Shown here: piece after piece, positions 47,064 to 60,200 of the stretch
Layout: the number at the start of each line of letters is the position of its first letter
Numbering within the stretch: position 1 is the stretch's first letter
From: Burhinus oedicnemus
Lineage: Eukaryota > Chordata > Aves > Charadriiformes > Burhinidae
Assembly (NCBI GenBank): GCA_008921705.1
Contig: VFFE01007215.1
Span: 3,744,343-3,808,342 of the forward strand
Direction of reading: 5' to 3'
Length of the DNA: 64,000 nt
Notes under the pieces: generated by a model
The model's database searches: none
Told to the model about the DNA's origin: nothing
What the model saw: only the letters and a program-made list of their open reading frames with translations
Made by a program: the position numbers and the translations under genes

Positions 47064-48727
47064 GGCCTTTAATAATTCTACACTCAAGGGAATCTCCTTG
47101 GCTTTGGTCTCCTACACTATCAACATAATCCCAGAGAAGAAAAGACTAATATCAGGGAATAGAAACTATATCTGAAATTCTGTTTTAGGGAACAGATCTA
47201 AAGAGAAAGCGTGGCTTTTATTTTCACCTTCTATTTTTAATGTAAAAAGTCTTCCAGGCAGCTGAAACTTAGAGAAGCGTAATTAGACTCAACAGAAAGT
47301 TCAAACCAAAACAGAAAGCTATGTAAAATGGATCATAGTTAGTTAGAGCTCCGAATACCTCACAGCACTTACTGAACTGTGGAATGAGTTTCCCCAAAAC
47401 AAAGGGGGAAGTCTGTCACTTAGGATTTGGAAAAATAAACTATGGGTTTTAGAAAACAATTCTGTAGTGCCAAGAGTAGAAGCTGGAAGGAAGAGTCCTA
47501 ACCTCTCCACTTCTAATATTAAGATTGCTTTTTTGTGATCATTGTGGCATGAAGCACATTTCATTCCTTTCTGAAGCTGTCATCATTTATGCCCCTTTGT
47601 TCTAAAAATAGGTTTAGATGCCATTTACCTCTGCAACAAATGTAAATTAATAGGCATTTAAAAAAATTATGCACTTCTGTTTTATCTTATTTTTAAGTTA
47701 CAATGTTCTTTAGAATTGTGCTACTGAGAATGGAGAGAATAAATAAGATCAAGAAAAATGCATTTCATAAAGCTGAAATAGAATGAATACTTAGAAACAT
47801 GGTGTTTAAATTAAAGAGAAATCTGAAAGGTTTAGAGAGTTTTGCTTTACAAACATGGAGAACAAAGCTGAGGAACTGTATTATTTCACACCAATATACA
47901 CAATCATTTACAATAGTTTTACAATATGTGGAAAGCACAAGTATTGTTCCAATACGGTAAGTAAAGAAATTAATCATCTAGAAAGCATTATTTGGAAGTC
48001 TTTGTATTCTCCCAACATAATTAATGACAAAACTCTCGGAAGAAAATTTCATGAATTAAGAGTTCCTCACCTACCATTCCTTCAGTTCCCATTTACCTCC
48101 TTTTTCAAAATATTCACTTAGGGAAAATAATAGTAGGTGGACCAAAAAGAAATTATAAAGCAAATTCATTTTCCCTGCAGTGTTGCCTCAATTTAGATTG
48201 AAATCTTTGTTAACTCTTTTGTTAGGTATAGTAATTTTTTCTACTCAGAGGTTAAGTTTACATTTTGCTTCCTTTTTGAAATCCTGGTTTATTACAGTAT
48301 TCTGTTCATTGCTGCATTCTCCTTATCGCGCTCAGCCAAATGTGGTTTCTACCTCATTTTATTTAAAAGTGACTTGGAAAGTACCCTAGTTTTATACAGT
48401 TCTTACCTGAGATGTTTGGAATCAGCTATTTCTCTTAGAAGACTAGAAGTTTCTGATTGAACTACGCTCTGCAATGGCCCTTATGCTTAAATTACTTGCT
48501 AATTACTACTTTGCAGCATCTCTCAGGCTCAGTTGATTTCCCCTCAGTTGCTCTCTTCTTTCCAGTTCCCCTCTCTCCTCAATTCCTTCAAGTGAGCCAG
48601 AAGCTTTGTGCCATGGTTGAGGATGAATTTAAAAAAAAAAAAAAAGTAATAAATCAAACACGACATAGAAGGTGAAGGAGTAACATATGAAATGGCAAGA
48701 TTTTTGAATTAAAATGATCATGGAAGG
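47064..48727. other. non-coding unique sequence
   Basis: No gene or repeat family is recognised. Two isolated donor-type signals are visible. On the plus strand, ATG 47855 opens 34 codons that end at ACG|GTAAGT (junction 47956/47957). On the minus strand, CAG|GTAAGA has its junction at 48407/48406 with a possible 62-bp exon at 48407-48468. Both are weak candidates. An A15 run lies at 48631-48645. Confidence 0.5.
48407..48468 (-). other. candidate exon, minus strand (low confidence)
   Basis: The 62-bp segment ends CATCTCAG|GTAAGA, a strong donor. It starts after CATTGCAG, an acceptor with a poor pyrimidine tract. One frame is open and reads SVVQSETSSLLREIADSKHL. The peptide looks protein-like but I cannot assign it. 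The weak acceptor argues against it. Confidence 0.1.
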
Positions 48728-48857
48728 TGTTGTGGTTTGGGCTGGATTGGCCCAATAAGGCAGAACGATGGATGCTCTCTCTCTCCTGCTCTGCTTCAAA
48801 GGGAGGCAGGAGAGAGAGAGAAAAAGAGACTTAAGAGTTTAGAAGGAACTAAACTAC

Positions 48858-48863
48858 TTTAAT
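48858..48863 (-). terminator. LTR polyadenylation signal, copy 1
   Basis: ATTAAA on the minus strand, downstream of the LTR TATA box and upstream of the CT-rich U5 end. Confidence 0.5.
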
Positions 48864-49106
48864 GAAATATTGATAATAAAATAATAAAAAGAAAAATAAT
48901 GAAATATATACAAAACTGTATCAAGCTCCCAGGATGACAGTCACGTCACCAGCAGGTGCTGGGGAAGTCCCAGACTGGACGCAGTGACGGACAGGAACTG
49001 GATTCCGGATCTGGATTCAGGATCAAGATCAAAGGCAGACGCAGAGACAAAGTCCTCCTTGGACACCGGCCATTGAAGAAAGAGGGCTGACCCTTTGATC
49101 CCTCAG

Positions 49107-49114
49107 CTTTTATA
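49107..49114 (-). promoter_or_regulatory. LTR TATA box, copy 1
   Basis: TATAAAAG on the minus strand, conserved in both LTR copies. Confidence 0.6.
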
Positions 49115-49457
49115 CTGAGCATGAGGCAGATGGGATGGAATACCCTGTTGGTCAGTTTTGGGTCACCTGTCCTGTCCGCTCCTCCACGCAGGTGTGACCC
49201 CTCTACGCTTTTCTGCTTCCAACCCTCCAACGGGGCAAGTAACAAAGTTGGCTGGCCTTGGGTGTTATAGCACCAAGGATAAGCAAGAGGCTCTCTGCAT
49301 ACCACTCCTTGGCATCAACTATAAACTTGGGTCTTGTCACTCTGAGAGCGAACAGTTTTCCGCACAGCTTGCTGTTTATTTCAGCAGTTAGAAGAGGCCT
49401 AGCTAAAAAGTAAAGTTACTAAACAAAATTGGTCCTGTTTTACCTCAAACCAGGACA

Positions 49458-50212
49458 TATGCAGAAGAGAAAGCTATGGACCAAAACAATATGAGAAAGC
49501 ATGGTAAAAGAAAGTATATTCATTATTTTTCCATTACATTTAAAAATATTTAATATATCAATAAACTTCTTTGAAAACAGAAGGCTACAGTCTTATGAAA
49601 AATTAATGGGATAAATTAAATGCAAATTTCAATGCTACTTATATACAAAGTTGCTGTCAACAATGCTGTCATTCATAGACACAGAGATAATAACTGATTA
49701 AAAGCTTAATTACGTGTAAAATATTTTCCACTTCTCACTCTGGCTTTGTACATACATCTGCCTTTCTCGACTTACAACTGGAGACAAGACAAAATCAGTC
49801 TGTCATCTTTGCCTCCATCATATCCGTTAACTCTTCTTGAAACTGGTGTTAACAGCTGCTTTTTATTTATCGGTTAGCATTTCTTGTTCTAACACAACAG
49901 CACTGCTCAAAACAAAATTGTAAATAAGCCAGGAAGTCCAGCAGACTATTATTAACTGCTAAACTCAAGGCAGCACCAAACTGGTACATGAGAAAAGAAA
50001 GTAATTAGAAGACCAGAAGACCTGAGTATAAAATCCAAAGTAGTAACTGAATGTGGCTGGTAAGACTGTTCTAATAAAAATGCTTTAAACAGAGGGGTAT
50101 TTTTGGGCTGAGCATTGCCAAAAACTTCCATAGGAAGGAAGAAAACTACTTCAGTCCCTTCTTTTTTCAAAGAAAAAGGATTTACTACAACAAACAGCAC
50201 AGTCTTGAAGAC
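49458..50212. other. non-coding unique sequence
   Basis: Nothing retroviral is recognisable to the right of LTR copy 1, and no gene is seen. Confidence 0.6.
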
Positions 50213-50461
50213 CACAAAATCATAGAATGGTTTGGGTTGGAAGGGATTTTTATGGATCATCTAGTTCCAAACCCTCTGCCATGGGCAGGGCCATCTTTCA
50301 CTAGACCAGGTTGCTCAAAGCCCAATCCAACCTGGCCTTGAACACTTTCAGGGATGGGGCATCCACAACTTCTCTGGGCAACCTGGTTCCAGTGTCTCAT
50401 AGTAAAAAATGTCTTCCTTATATCTAATCTAAGTCTACCATCTTTTAGTTTAAAACCATTC
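50213..50461 (-). mobile_element. CR1 LINE 3' end, 5'-truncated
   Basis: The plus strand carries the reverse complement of the CR1 3' untranslated region. Diagnostic words are CATAGAATGGTTTGGGTTGG at 50221, CCATGGGCAGGGCCATCTTT near 50279, GGTTGCTCAAAGCCCAATCC near 50310, TCTGGGCAACCTGGTTCCAG near 50373 and TCCTTATATCTAATCTAAG near 50415. The 3' terminus keeps two of the octamer units of CR1 tails (CACAAAAT and CATAGAAT on the plus strand, 50213-50228). It is better preserved than the copy at 14.6 kb, hence probably younger. Homology stops abruptly near 50461, the usual 5' truncation. Confidence 0.95.
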
Positions 50462-53400
50462 AAGATTGAATTCATCGTGAAAATATTAAAAATAACCTTC
50501 AAAACCCATACATCCTGTCTGACTGGATCTGAAAACGTAACAATAATTTGTGTCACACCAGGACAAATAAAAAGTTTCATAGACTTCATGTTTTCCAAGC
50601 AAGAATTCTAAATGAGAATCACACACTCCTTTTCACCGCTGAACACTTTCCAGCGTGCTGGAAGGCTTCTCATGGGAGATATTTGCTGATATCATAGAAG
50701 GCTTTTCTGAAGATTTCCAGCATTCTTATGAGGATTCTAAAGTTCAGCAGTGCTTTAGCAAAGTCAGTCTGTAAATTCCAAGGTTTCTGGGATAAATAAG
50801 GGCTTCTGAGGTCTGGAGAGCAGTGAAACTCATGGGAGAAACCAATAAAACTGACAGAATGCCTTATGATCTTTTTATTCCTTGCACAAATGTCTTGCCT
50901 TATTTTAGATAAGTCAAAGTGGTAGCTGGAAGAATACAGGCTTAGCATAACTGTGCGAGTACTCACATGTGAATAAAGTGAGGACTAGGAAGGATGTAAT
51001 GCGTGACATAAGTGACAGCATAGTTTCTCATGTATAGAATCTCTTCAATTTTGTAAAAGTTGCCGGCTCAAAACTTGAATATGAAAAAATATTAATACCA
51101 GAAGTTTCTGTCAAACAGACATAGTGAAAAGTATCAGATCTGGTCAGAAAAAGGGAAAAAAAAATTCTCCCCAGCAGTGTCTCAACCTCTGGGCTTCCAA
51201 CAGAACAACCAGACACGGGAACTTGGCCCATTTCATCAGACAAATTAAAAAATTCCTTCAAAATGTTTCTCTGAAGTACTTCTGACATCTGCAAAAAACC
51301 TGTTCCTTAAGATATTCTTTTTTTTAAACACACAAATACAAATAACTAACAAATCATTATCCTAGTGCTACATAAGACTTCATTAAAGACAACGGGCTCT
51401 GTACACTGATGGGCACGATTGACTATGTAAGCATTTCTTATAAAGACACCATTTAAATAAGAAGTTGGATATAGTATCTCCAACAAGAGATGATTTCTTT
51501 ATCCAGTTATTTTAGTGAATATAAAATTCTAGCATTCTACAAGGAACCACTCACAATACAACAGAGACCATAACATCTCTCTGCTGGATTCCATAGAACA
51601 AAAGGAATACAAAACCAATTCAACAATTGAAGATTATATAGTTCCCAATACCACAAGTAAGTCTAAAATACACTATGTGAACTTAAAAATGTTGCATTTA
51701 TCCTGAAAATATATAACATTGCTACTATGGAGACAGATAACACCAACAAATTGAAATGCATGCTTAGCTGGTGCATATCTACCGTGGATAAATATGAGTT
51801 CCAGTATAGGAAATCCCATATATTTATTTTGCTTACATAGGATTTCTTGAAGTCTAATTTCTTATTTTCAAATATTATTTCTCAACAACACTTTTTTCAA
51901 AAATAATAATGCTAGAAATCAGGAAATAATTCTGAAAGATATTTTGGATTCTCAGATGACATTTGCATACTCTAATGTGAATTCACAAGAGTTAATCTTT
52001 TAAGGAACAGTGTGCTTTAGATGAAGGATATGACAAATACAAAACAACTTTATAGTGGCTTTCTCAAATGTAATACTTAACTCTAAAATTAATTCAATCT
52101 TTCAGTACCATGCAACAGCCTGACTATAACAACTATAAGATCGAATTGAAATCGTGTCTAGATCACAAAGTTCTGTTTGTGTAGTGGTATTAAGAGTTTA
52201 AAAAAAAAAATGCCTAAAAACCACAATCCTAATGGACATACATACCGAGCAATCTGTTCTCCTCTGCCTTTCTAAAGTACTTAAAGAGACAGCTTTCACA
52301 GACTGCAATGAACTCTTGAATGCAAATTAGAGAGGCAATATTGGACTATAACTACTGCATGTTACTTCTCTAAAACTGCTCTGAGGGGTAGAATGATGTT
52401 AGATACCTAGTAAATATTTTATTCAGTGTCATAATTCAAGCTAAATAAAGAGAAATTCATCAGTACTGTCAAATACAGTCACTTCTGCAATAATTTTCTT
52501 GGCAGCAAGAAGAGCAGATGCCCTTTTGTCATGCCCAAATTAGCGTTTGCTGTGGATATATGAAACTTGCAGCTTACTTGTCTATCAAAATAGTGACAGT
52601 ATTATTCTGGACAGGAGGAAAGTCTGAATTTGATCTGGCCATGTGCCAAATCATAACAGGTTCACGCTGAAACATAATTAATGAGTAGCCAGAACAAGCG
52701 GCCAGTAATTGGCAGCTCTGCTTCTGTTGCAGCAAATGTTCATTAGGAAGAAAGAATGACTAGTCAGCTTCTTCATTTATTCAGTTTTTCACCCATAATT
52801 TAAACACGCCAAATTGTTCCATTTTGAAATATAGGACAAGAAGACTGTATGATCTCACGTATGGAGATGGCAGTTCCCAAAATATTTACAAGTGAACCAG
52901 TCGGTTAATATACTTTGCCATGCTTTCAATCATCTGAATTATATCTGACACTAAATAAACAACAATGATAAATAGTGACGAGAAGCTACCTGTTTCAGGG
53001 AATGTATGAGCTAGAGCAAGTTTTGAAATTTCCCTAAAATGTGTCTGCAAATGTTTTTCTGCAAAAGAGGGTGTTTGAAGCAGTGTGCTTACTCAGTGCT
53101 CCACAGGGTGCAAATGCTGTGCATTGTTTGTGCCCAGGGACCAAAGAAATGCAACACAGGGCAGATGTGCACTGCCGTGTTTACTGCAAGCCAGATGCAG
53201 CCAAACCCTTTACCATTCAAGAAAATTGCTGAATCTAGCGGACAATTTGAAAGGAGCCTGCATCAAGTGGCATTTGGAAAATAAAATTTGGTCAAAAAGC
53301 AACCAGATAACGAAGCAAGATGTCATACACTCAACAGATAACAAAATCAGGCCATTTGTCAAGTGGGAGACAGGCCTTTTGTTGCTTTTAGAAAAAAACA

Positions 53401-56117
53401 TAAAATCTACCCATACAGTTGATGGCGACGCAGAGAAGAACGATAGCAATTTCTGTAACACGTTTCTGAGCCAGGACCAATTAAGTCCTGAAAATGGATT
53501 TGGAATCAGCTGGTAGTAAAGAAAAGTATGCGAGTTCCATGATCCAAAATTAAATAGCTGAAGCACAGTAACAATTTAATTCCCAACAACTTCCAGCGAT
53601 AAAATGCACATGCATTACATGCACAGATGATTTGCCTGTGTGGGTTCACCAATGAATGTTCTGTTGAAGAGCCCTTCCCACAGCTTATATCCCAAGACTT
53701 CCCCAAAAGCATTCCTGTGACTGCTTTGGACAAGCTGCTCTCCTAAAAAATGTTTATGCATGTGATAAAATCTCTAACTGAACTCTGTCAGTAAACACAC
53801 AGTATGTTTAGAGCCTCAACCTATGCCAAAGACTGCTCCATCAACATTGTATATGCTGCATTTCATCGCTCACAGACTAAACTTCACGATGATGTGAAAT
53901 GTAGCTCAAAGAACTGCAGATGGACTGTACTCAAATGTATGAATTTCTGATGATTTCCATGAGCTGATCAGATCCGTGGGCTGCTATCCAACAGGTTTAG
54001 CCGAGCACAAAGCATGAAAAATTGAATCAAGAGACTGTTTCTGCAGCCACTTCAGCTGAGCTACTGAATGCCATCCTTATCACCACAGGAAAAAAAAACA
54101 TCAGAAGGGCCAGAGATTTGTTATGTCAAGGTACCCAGCTGCTGTGGACCATGCAGCAGCCCAGCAGAGACCTTCAGAAGACAGAGAGGCCCAAGAACAT
54201 TGCAAAAGACATGTCATTCTGACATCCTCCCCCACATCTCCAAACTGTTCAAAATCTCGGTCAAACTGCTTGTGTCAACATGCACTCCTGCTTAAATCCA
54301 AGCTCTCTGAAAGCTCGTTATTTCAATTCAATCAATGAAGGAGAATGACAGTCGCTCCCAAATAGATGCTGGTAGTACAGGATGACTTCAGCAAGCAAAA
54401 CCAGCCTATGTCAGTCATCTGCTTGTGAGGCATGACACGAGTGATTTATACACACAGTGTCTGTGTGGAAGGACTGGGGGTTTTGTTGTTGTTTTTAATA
54501 AACAGCCTGAGTAATTATCAGTACTTATATTTAAACAGGCTTATACCAACTCAGTCCTGCCTCGTTGAAACCCTCTGATCTTATTCTGTGTGTTCTAACA
54601 CCTACTCTTGGAAGAGCTCTTTGCTTCTACACTCTATTGTTTGGAGGGGCAGCATAATGCTTCTGGGAAAGCATCTTTTTTTGCAAGGATAAGCTACATC
54701 GGCATTGTAAAACTTCAAGGGAAACTACAGCACTGATTAAATTTGTATGACTCGTGAGTTCTTTGAAATTGAACAAAGTAAACATCTGATTCAAAGAAAA
54801 ATAAACATGTTACTGAGTATATAATAGGTATATAAACATAAAATAGCATAACAATAATTGTCGTACTATATATAACATTCTAAATACAGCAATGAGAGAA
54901 TGACAATAAGAAACACATGAAATAATATCTATGGCTAAAATGAAGCAATGCCAACAAAGGACAAACACCTGCCAATCTGATTCTGCATCAACTTATCTAA
55001 AAGAGTAGCCAGATGTTTTTTCATCTGCAGGTCTGTTAGTCACAAACATACCATTTGCTTTTGTGCAACTAAACTTCTTACCCCTTACTTGGGGACACAG
55101 AACTCAGAATATTGGATTTCAGTGCCTTATTTTTAGTAGTTTTAAAAAAATTCAATTACGTTTGCATCACCAGAAACAGAACAAACAACCCATTTTGTTA
55201 ACACTCATAATAGGTCTTCTTTTAAGAAGGAAAAAAGTATTAAAACAATTTCTATTGACCTTTTCTATTAAAAGAGACACTGACAAACACGAAGTACTTT
55301 CATCTTGAATTACTATCACTCGGTGTTCTAAATCTGACAAGTACTATTAGCTAAAAAAATAAAGTGTTTTAGATATTTACACATTAGAGTGTAAATGTGT
55401 ATGCTTACATAACTCCTCTATTTTGGTCTGTGTAATGTATTAAACATTATATTTTCAGATGTAGAACCAACTGGCGAAAGGAATGGAACTCCTTTCTTCA
55501 GCTATGTGAATGCTTTATTACAAACATAAGTGCAGGCTTTTCCCCAATTTCCCACCAATACTTTGTTATCCACACTTGCAGATGCCCACAGACAAGAAGA
55601 TAATTGAATTAGCTTACACAGGGAGTCCAAAGGCAGATATCAGGGCCCTTTTGTTCTTATTTTCATTATAACAACTTATTTTGTAATGATAGTTATCACT
55701 TCAATTTTTCAAATTTTGAAGCATGATCCCGAAAAGAGAAAATGTTTCAAAAAATTACTATAGTTCTCAAGAGTTCTGATTTCTTGAAGCTCCATTATGA
55801 AATTAAATACCTAAAAAGTAGTCAGCAAGCACAACTGGTGAGAGGTATGACAGCAAAGACATTTAGACCAGATCTGTATCAGAAACTTTTGCCTGAATAG
55901 CATCCTGCACAAATACAGGTTAAATAAAAGATATGGCATATTTTGGCATATCTCCCTCCAAGAGCAAGTTTTCTACCTACACATTTTCTGTGGTGGTTTC
56001 AGGGAATATTTACCAGTTAGCAATCTATTCAGATTTTATGCAAGAGGCTATTGACTGAATGCCAACTGGGAGTCCAAAAATTTCCCAAAGGGTTATCATC
56101 TCAGTTATTTGAAAGTA
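50462..56117. other. non-coding unique sequence
   Basis: No gene or further repeat is recognised. A TTCCAGC-GT-GCTGGAA dyad lies at about 50648-50663. Two patches (53040-53520 and 54020-54340) have few stops in all plus-strand frames but encode nothing I recognise. Confidence 0.5.
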
Positions 56118-56465
56118 TGGTTGATAGGACTTTGCATTTCCCTTTGAACTTCATGACATTCCTGCTTGCCCATTTCTCCACACCACCAAGATCCCACCGA
56201 ACAACAGCAAACCCATGCAGTGGATCAACCACTCCTCCCAGTGTTGTATTTGCAAACTTGCTGAGGGTGCACTCTGTCCCATCATGCAGGTCCATTGCTG
56301 AAGATCTTAAACAGTATTGGCCCCAGTACCGTCTCCTGGGGTACGCCACCAGTGACTGGCCTCCAGCTGGAAGTCGTGCCCTTGATCACAACGCTTTGAG
56401 CCTGGAAGTTCAAGCAGTTTTCAATCCACCCCACTGGCCACCTCTCCAGCCTCTATTCTTTCAGG
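56118..56465 (-). mobile_element. CR1 LINE reverse-transcriptase fragment, decayed
   Basis: The minus strand encodes a recognisable part of CR1 ORF2. Within it TECTLSKFANTTLGGVV and then EKWASRNVMKFKGKCKVL align in order with the region around the reverse-transcriptase catalytic motif (normally an F/Y-A-D-D tetrad) and the conserved block after it. Here the two catalytic aspartates are lost (FANTT). Upstream on the minus strand are the words GGCCAGTCACTGGTGGCGTA and CAGTACTGGGGCCAATACT-like sequence, with frame breaks between blocks. The fragment is truncated at both ends and cannot encode an active enzyme. It is a different portion of CR1 from the 50.2-kb copy. Confidence 0.93.
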
Positions 56466-57271
56466 GGTAAGATTACTACAGCAGATGTGGCGCCTCAGTG
56501 TATCTGCATATTAAACACAGGATGATTGTAATGGGATTTTGCAGCCAACAGACAAGATGAAAGCGATTTCTTCCACTAGCAGCTATATAAAAAACTACAT
56601 TTGCAATTAAGGGTTTGCCATTCATGTATGATATTAACTTTCTGACACCGCTCATTCATTTTCGGTATTTTGTTTGTGCATGGAAGACTGCTGTGCCCTG
56701 AGGAGCTGTTGTAAATGAAGAGGGGATTTTTACCTCAGTAACTACTCAGATTTCATACTTTTACTAAGAAATGTGTATGATTTAGGAAAAAAGAAACATT
56801 TTTTCCAGATATGTTTTTTCACCTGAAATCTTATGTTGTTCTCAAGAACAGGACCTGATTTTCTAATCAAATGATAAATAAGTGAAGCCAAATGTTAGAT
56901 CTGACTCTCCAGATTTATTGACAAAAGATTCTTCCAAAATACAAAATGGCTTCATACTAAACCCTTCCCTAACTCTGATATACACTAATCATTTAAATGT
57001 ACATGCATTTAATTTTTTGTGGAATTTATAGCTAATGATCTAGGCTTTATATACAGAAATTATGTGTTGCTCTGAAAGACCATTTTGCCTGCACATCTAG
57101 AGCAATTCCTACTATAAATTAATGTATTTAAATCTCACATGTAACACCTCTGGCTTATTGAGTGTTTCTGTTGCCTCAGCTGAAATACCCCATGCAGTTT
57201 GAGGCACTGTAGTTCGAGAAATACGTGAATAAACCACAGAGTGTGCAGTGGAAACAAATAAGAAAAGGTAG

Positions 57272-57293
57272 AAGGCACCTTCTATGGTGCCTT
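57272..57293. repeat. 8-bp-arm hairpin
   Basis: AAGGCACC (57272-57279) and GGTGCCTT (57286-57293) are perfect inverted arms with a six-base loop. Confidence 0.85.
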
Positions 57294-60200
57294 AAAAAAA
57301 GCCAGGGTGGTTAGCTCAAAAAAACCCAAACAATCAAAAAAAAGCCAAAACCACTAGCAATAACAATGAAAAAGCTAGGTATGGTGGTAGTTTTCAAGCA
57401 CAAAAAAGGCTTCTGTAGAGAAGAAAATTATCTCTTTCCTATACTGCAGCAGGTAAGAGAACAAGTCATGAGTTTCAGTTTCAGCATGAAAGATTCAGAT
57501 GAGTCATTAGAAAACACACCCTAATGGCTATTCCAGTAAGCAGTGGAATAGACTGCCTGCGGCTACCCCATATATCCTCTTCTGCTTTAGTCTCCTAGCA
57601 CTCCGGCTCTGTCAAGCAGCAGATGTAAAGAATTGCAATTGAGCCTGTGAACACACCGGTCAGCGTAACCGTGCTACAGCTACAAAGCAAAGCCATCCAC
57701 AAATGTTCAAGGACAAATTCAGGCCTGTGTCAAAGGGGTCTGGATTTATGTAGTTGGTCTCTTCTCTAACTTTATGGTTTGTGCAATTTGTTGTTGTTGT
57801 TATTTTGCTAAAGACCAGGTATGCAAATATTAGAGTACTATAAACATTTTTTTAACAAAAATGGTTCACTTGGTTTTAAAGGCATTATATTATTGTGATA
57901 TTTAGCTGTTACTTCCTTGAGAAATGTTCAGCTTCAAGTATATTTCAGCCTAACAACTTCAAATCCATTTAGTAAACACTCCTTACAGCTTGTCCATATC
58001 TTCCTACAAATTTTGTATGCATTTAAAAGTTTTCTCCTTTGTTGTATCTTCAGAACTCCTTCAAAATATCCACAGGTCATGCAAAGATAGTATTAATTCA
58101 GAAGGGCTTGCCACACTATTTTGGGAAATTTCAGCCTGGATTTCTGTTACATGCCCAATCAGATTCAAAAAACAGAGTCTATATCAGCTGTGGTTCAGGT
58201 TATAAATATAATGAATAAAACTGTTTTGACTTTGGGCAGGAATGCTTCTGAATAATCTTAAATTTATATAGTACGCCATAAGTCACTGCCACCTGTTATT
58301 CACGTGAACATGTACACATTGATTTGTTTATGGAAAACAGTTCTTAAAACAAAAATTCTCATAATACTGCAGTATATCTTACACAGGGAACTTGCCCCTT
58401 TGACCTTTATAAATCTGCATGTTCATGGTATTTTCTTTAATCTAAAAGTCTTTCTCCTCTTTATCACATGCTGAGAGTTTTCAATTAAAGAGTTGAGCCA
58501 CTGGAAAAAAAATTAAGAGAAAAAAAGTATATATAAGAAACTTGGGAAAAACAGCTTTATAATTTTTCTTCAAAATGGCATAATTTGATGGTCTATTCTA
58601 ATTATGAACACATTAGAATAGTTAACCTAATATTTCCCCTGTTATAAACAATAACAGTAATTGACTAGTAACTATTCATTGGAATGATGTATGATGCATT
58701 GAGAAATTAAAGCACATTTTAAAATAATCTTTAAAAGACCATAGTTGTTTATTTTAAAGACTGTAGATACATCCTTTTTTAGCAATAGAGAAAATAGCCT
58801 TGAAATTCCATTAAACAGACTTTACTTTTTTTTCTAAACAGGAATGTAAAAGAGCACGTATTATATTTGCCATACATCAAGCTTTTGGTTTACATTCCTA
58901 TCACTAGATTTTGTATTTTGCTCATTGAGAACTGTATACGCATCAGTCGCACAGCAGTTTTACTGAAAAGCATCTGAAGTTACCAAAGGTCACTCTCAGG
59001 AGGACGTATTACTTAGTGCTTGCAAACAAGATTTCCACTTCATGTTTCCCTGCATGAATTTGATCCTAAGAACTTCACTCACGATTCAGCAAAACCTCTA
59101 AAGAACATGCATTATCCCCCTGCCCTTGGTGAGCACTAAGAGGTTACCAGACCCCTTTGAGTAAATCTGGTTCTGTCTTTCAGACTGAGTTGACGGGGTG
59201 GTAATCCTGGAGGAACTGCCTCATAAATATAAGATTATTAAAAACAAGCAGGGGGACTACTCAAGTTGTCAAAAATAACAGTGAGCACAACTTTGTTGAG
59301 CTAGATCCAGCAAGATGGAGGAACAACTATCATGAAATGTATTATTTTGACGTTCTTTTGAAGAAATAATCATGATTTCATTGCCTTTTAGTTCTTATGT
59401 GCACTGGCAACATTCACAGTTTTTTTCTGCAGCTGCAAGGGTCAGAAGTTTTCATTCATGAGTGTCAAGTGACCCTATCAGGTAATCAACTGAAAGTCCA
59501 GAACATAAGAGAAATGGTTGATGTCACAAGATTCATCACAAAAAATTACAAGATTTAGATACAGCTATTTACTGAGGGTCATATCAGCATTCAGCCGTAA
59601 TCAAATGGTATCAGTTATTCAAATGCAGTACAAATCCACTTAAAGAATGTTTCTTTAATCAATGGATTGACAAGGCCCCAAGGAAGCTGAAGGCAATCAG
59701 CATATGCTAGCAGGGAACTGGAAATATAATTACAATCTGAGAAAAGAAAATTTCACTGTATCCTTCAAAATGAAGCAAACTCTTGCCATTTGTATGATGT
59801 CCCTCCTACCAATAAAAGATACAGACTCACCATTCCTCATGTTTTCATGTTAGTAGCCTAGTAAATCCACAGGCTTGTGAAATGGGGAAAAAAAAGGAAA
59901 ATAAATTTTGAATAAAGGTGTGCTTGACACAGCATTACTTTTGTGTGTCCATAACCCATCTCCCACAGTACTTGGGAAATTCCACCACAAAACTTTAACA
60001 CTTACAAGACACTTTTTAATTGTGCCACTGCTTTCAATGACACAACATTAAAAAAAAGATAAAGCTTGTTCATGTTGATGATACAAACTTTCAGTAACTC
60101 AGGTCCTCTGTGTTCAAATATAACTTTTCCCTTTTTATTCCCGATTATTGCATGGCTCATTAATGGAAACAAAACTCAGCATGACATGAAAAATCACTTT

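Larger units (their letters stand above)
48728..49457 (-). mobile_element. LTR of an ERVL-like endogenous retrovirus, copy 1 (solo)
   Basis: A 730-bp unit about 93-94% identical (roughly 45 substitutions by hand count plus small indels) to the copy at 62998-63723. On the minus strand it begins TGTCCTGGTTTGAGG and ends CCAAACCACAACA, i.e. TG...CA with short terminal inverted repeats. The minus strand carries TATAAAAG (49114-49107) and then ATTAAA about 250 bases downstream, so transcription would run leftwards. No gag, pol, primer-binding site or polypurine tract flanks it, so I read it as a solo LTR. Flanking pentamers differ (GAAGG left, TATGC right), so no intact target-site duplication is visible. 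The 119-codon minus frame inside (49305-48946) spans the U3/R region and is not a gene. Confidence 0.85.

Noticed and set aside
48946..49305. 119-codon minus frame, duplicated at 63214-63573
   Set aside because: Both lie inside LTRs and span the TATA box. Their similarity is inherited from the LTR and is not evidence of a gene.
50257..50598. 113-codon minus frame
   Set aside because: Most of it is CR1 3' untranslated sequence.
56051..56470. 139-codon plus-strand frame
   Set aside because: It is antisense to a CR1 reverse-transcriptase fragment.
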